The notes beneath the pieces are model-generated. The model searched no databases. It was not told the DNA's origin and saw only the letters and a program-made list of their open reading frames with translations. DNA of 16,815 nt from an uncultured Pseudomonadota bacterium (GTDB lineage: Bacteria > Myxococcota_A > UBA9042 > CAIXZC01), in contig CALFHQ010000374.1 in NCBI GenBank assembly GCA_937876385.1, forward strand, positions 1 through 16,815, in the 5' to 3' direction. Position 1 is the stretch's first letter, and every line of letters starts with the position of its first letter. The position numbers and the translations under genes were made by a program. Of this stretch, positions 15,168-16,815 are shown piece after piece.

Positions 15168-16670
15168 ATGCCGGACTTCGAAGAGATCGTCCTGGGCAAA
15201 GGAGAGAAGGGGAGAAAGACCGCCGTGGTCGCTTCCCTCGTGGTTTTTGCCATCTACTTCACCTTCTACCAGGGTCCCGGGGCTGAGATCGCAGACACGT
15301 CAGTGATCGCTGTCGCTATGGACATCGCCGATGGTCCCAATTCACATCCCGACTTCTCCTCGGTCCACGAATCCGCCGACTCCTGGTCGTCCAGGGATTG
15401 GGCTCAGCACATCTCGGGGGGGCTGGGAACAGGCGTCCTGGTTGCTCCGTTCTACTCCCTCTTCCGCTTCCTCGGCTTTCGAATCTTCTTTGCCATGATC
15501 CCTGCTCTCACCGCCATGGCCTTCTTCTCCTTCCTGTACCGTCGCACCCAGCGTCGGTGGCTCGCCACGCTGGGAGCGCTGGCTCTCACCATCAATCCGT
15601 TGAGCCTCTCGTACGGCGGAATCCTCCCCGTCTATTCCTTGCTCCTGGTATCGTCAGCGATCTTCCTGATGCTGGAGACCCGTCCGCTGCGACCCACTCT
15701 GGTTGGAGTCCTCTCCGGTCTGATGGTTGGAATCCACTGGATTGGGGCCATCTACGTCCCACTCCTGGCCGTCTGGGTCATGACCCGGTCCACCAGAAAA
15801 CTCAGCCAGGGTTCCTCCAAACGGAAGATCCAGGCTGTCAAGGCCGGTGCCCTTTTCCTCGTCGGCTTCGCCATTACAGCGATACCCATCGTGTACGGGG
15901 TTCAAAGTCACACCGCCTCGTACCTCTTCCCTGCGACGGAAGCCGGAATCCTTCACGCCCCCTCCCAATTCGCCTTCGGCTACCACTTTCTGGGGTTCTC
16001 CTTCACCTTCGATGGCTTGCTTAACGCTCCCATACACGACCAGTTCGTGCGCACACCGCACTTTCCCTTCCCCCTCTTCCTGATGGCCCCGCTGATGCTG
16101 ACCCGGGTCTTCGGACTGCTGGCCATTGCCGTCGCCATCCTGGGAATCGGCCCTGCATTCAGACAGCACGCTCGCTCCGCCGGATTCCTCCTGGCCTGGC
16201 TCCTTGTAACCTGCCTCTTCTTCGCCTTCCTTGAAGATTGGGACGAATGGAAGATGTCCTTCCTCCTTCTGATGATGCCGTCTGTGGCCTACTTTCTGGT
16301 GACCGGTGCAGGACACATGACCTCGGTAGCGGTGCTGAAGTCAAGCGTGCTCAGAGTGGCCGGAATTTCACTCCTCCTGGCCATCGCCATCAAATTCTGC
16401 TTCTACCTGGAGTTCCCCGAAGACAGCCGCTGGTACCAGAAACACCCGGAAGCCATCGCGGCCCCATCCCAAGACGGCCTGAAACTGACGCAAAGACTGA
16501 CACCGAAGTTCTACACCGCCCGAGAGACGGCAGAAGAGCGGCTGGAGAACAAAGAGCGCTTCACCGAAATCTCCCTCTGGCCCACCGCCTACCTTCCCCC
16601 GGATCCAAAGCTTTCTTCCCTGGGAACCCGCCTCGTTCGAGAGATCCAGGCACGCTCCTTCCCCAAATAG
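15168..16670 (+). CDS. Polytopic membrane protein, possible GT-C-type glycosyltransferase fold
   Basis: This 500-residue protein has about ten hydrophobic segments, at roughly residues 18-34, 86-100, 106-124, 131-148, 153-168, 176-205 (possibly two), 225-245, 302-328, 337-355, 362-381 and 395-412. A soluble C-terminal tail follows from about 415. After the first segment comes an external loop with acidic residues (AEIADTSVIAVAMDIADG) and HPDFSSVHESAD. One segment, then an acidic loop, then many segments is the layout of GT-C enzymes that use lipid-linked sugars (GT39/DUF2723-like). That is an inference from topology; no diagnostic motif is present. GAGGAG at 15152-15157 precedes the ATG by ten bases and lies directly after the small repeat element. 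It may be a transporter or unknown membrane protein instead. Confidence 0.8.
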   Translation: MPDFEEIVLGKGEKGRKTAVVASLVVFAIYFTFYQGPGAEIADTSVIAVAMDIADGPNSHPDFSSVHESADSWSSRDWAQHISGGLGTGVLVAPFYSLFRFLGFRIFFAMIPALTAMAFFSFLYRRTQRRWLATLGALALTINPLSLSYGGILPVYSLLLVSSAIFLMLETRPLRPTLVGVLSGLMVGIHWIGAIYVPLLAVWVMTRSTRKLSQGSSKRKIQAVKAGALFLVGFAITAIPIVYGVQSHTASYLFPATEAGILHAPSQFAFGYHFLGFSFTFDGLLNAPIHDQFVRTPHFPFPLFLMAPLMLTRVFGLLAIAVAILGIGPAFRQHARSAGFLLAWLLVTCLFFAFLEDWDEWKMSFLLLMMPSVAYFLVTGAGHMTSVAVLKSSVLRVAGISLLLAIAIKFCFYLEFPEDSRWYQKHPEAIAAPSQDGLKLTQRLTPKFYTARETAEERLENKERFTEISLWPTAYLPPDPKLSSLGTRLVREIQARSFPK

Positions 16671-16673
16671 ACG

Positions 16674-16815
16674 TCACGGCTTTTCAATTCCTCGAACGGC
16701 ATCCACCACTTCACTCCATGTCCCCGCACGGACGAACACGGCAGGGGTTCCCAACGGAGCGTCCACTTCAACAACTTCCCGGCCGACAAAGGACTCCTCG
16801 GTGAAAAGATGCTCC
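16674..16815 (-). CDS. C-terminal fragment of an unidentified protein (5' end outside window)
   Basis: A frame runs from the window edge to a TGA at 16674-16676 and gives 46 residues, ending TWSEVVDAVRGIEKP. It converges on the membrane-protein gene with a 3-bp gap, the tight packing expected of a real gene. Codon use looks like that of the neighbours. No family can be recognised from so short a piece. Confidence 0.5.
   Translation of the reverse strand, partial: EHLFTEESFVGREVVEVDAPLGTPAVFVRAGTWSEVVDAVRGIEKP

Noticed and set aside
16589..16789. A 66-codon frame on the - strand near the window end
   Set aside because: It overlaps the end of the membrane-protein gene antisense; the frame ending at 16674 fits gene packing and codon use better.

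Overview
The window is ordinary chromosomal DNA of a Gram-negative bacterium. Two proteins carry lipobox signal peptides and another has a secretion signal, so the cell has an envelope with exported lipoproteins. G+C is fairly high: about 60% in the short stretches I counted by hand. The mix of orphan lipoproteins, a secreted seven-fold repeat protein and an HSDL2-like dehydrogenase suggests a deltaproteobacterial or myxobacterial-type lineage, but that placement is an inference. I saw no rRNA, tRNA or CRISPR array.

Layout. Positions 3-3086 (+): the 3' part of uvrC, then a large divergent phosphoglycerate-mutase-like enzyme, probably co-transcribed. Positions 3293-5312 (+): a two-gene RloA/RloB (AbiL-type) anti-phage candidate. 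It is visibly poorer in G+C than its surroundings, with a promoter and an 8-bp inverted repeat just upstream. Positions 5332-14806 (-): seven genes on one strand, in transcription order an HtrA-like lipoprotein protease, ClpB, a MraZ-like AbrB-fold protein, an alpha/beta hydrolase, a predicted seven-bladed secreted propeller, an HSDL2-like SDR and an acidic-linker lipoprotein. HtrA and ClpB are one nucleotide apart, and the hydrolase and propeller overlap by ATGA. The SDR and the last lipoprotein each have a plausible promoter, so this is probably several transcription units. Positions 14807-15167: a gene-free stretch holding the htrA promoter and a small 147-bp element with imperfect 34-bp terminal inverted repeats. 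Positions 15168-16670 (+): a polytopic membrane protein. Positions 16674-16815 (-): the C-terminus of a gene running off the window.

Functionally, HtrA, ClpB and the MraZ-like protein form a protein-quality-control unit: an envelope protease, a cytosolic disaggregase and a possible DNA-binding regulator. RloA/RloB is the best candidate for a specialised system. Its family is known but poorly understood, and here it stands alone, without restriction-modification genes in view. A 15-bp sequence exactly shared by the 3' edge of rloB and the right end of the small inverted-repeat element about 10 kb away is the most notable non-coding signal.
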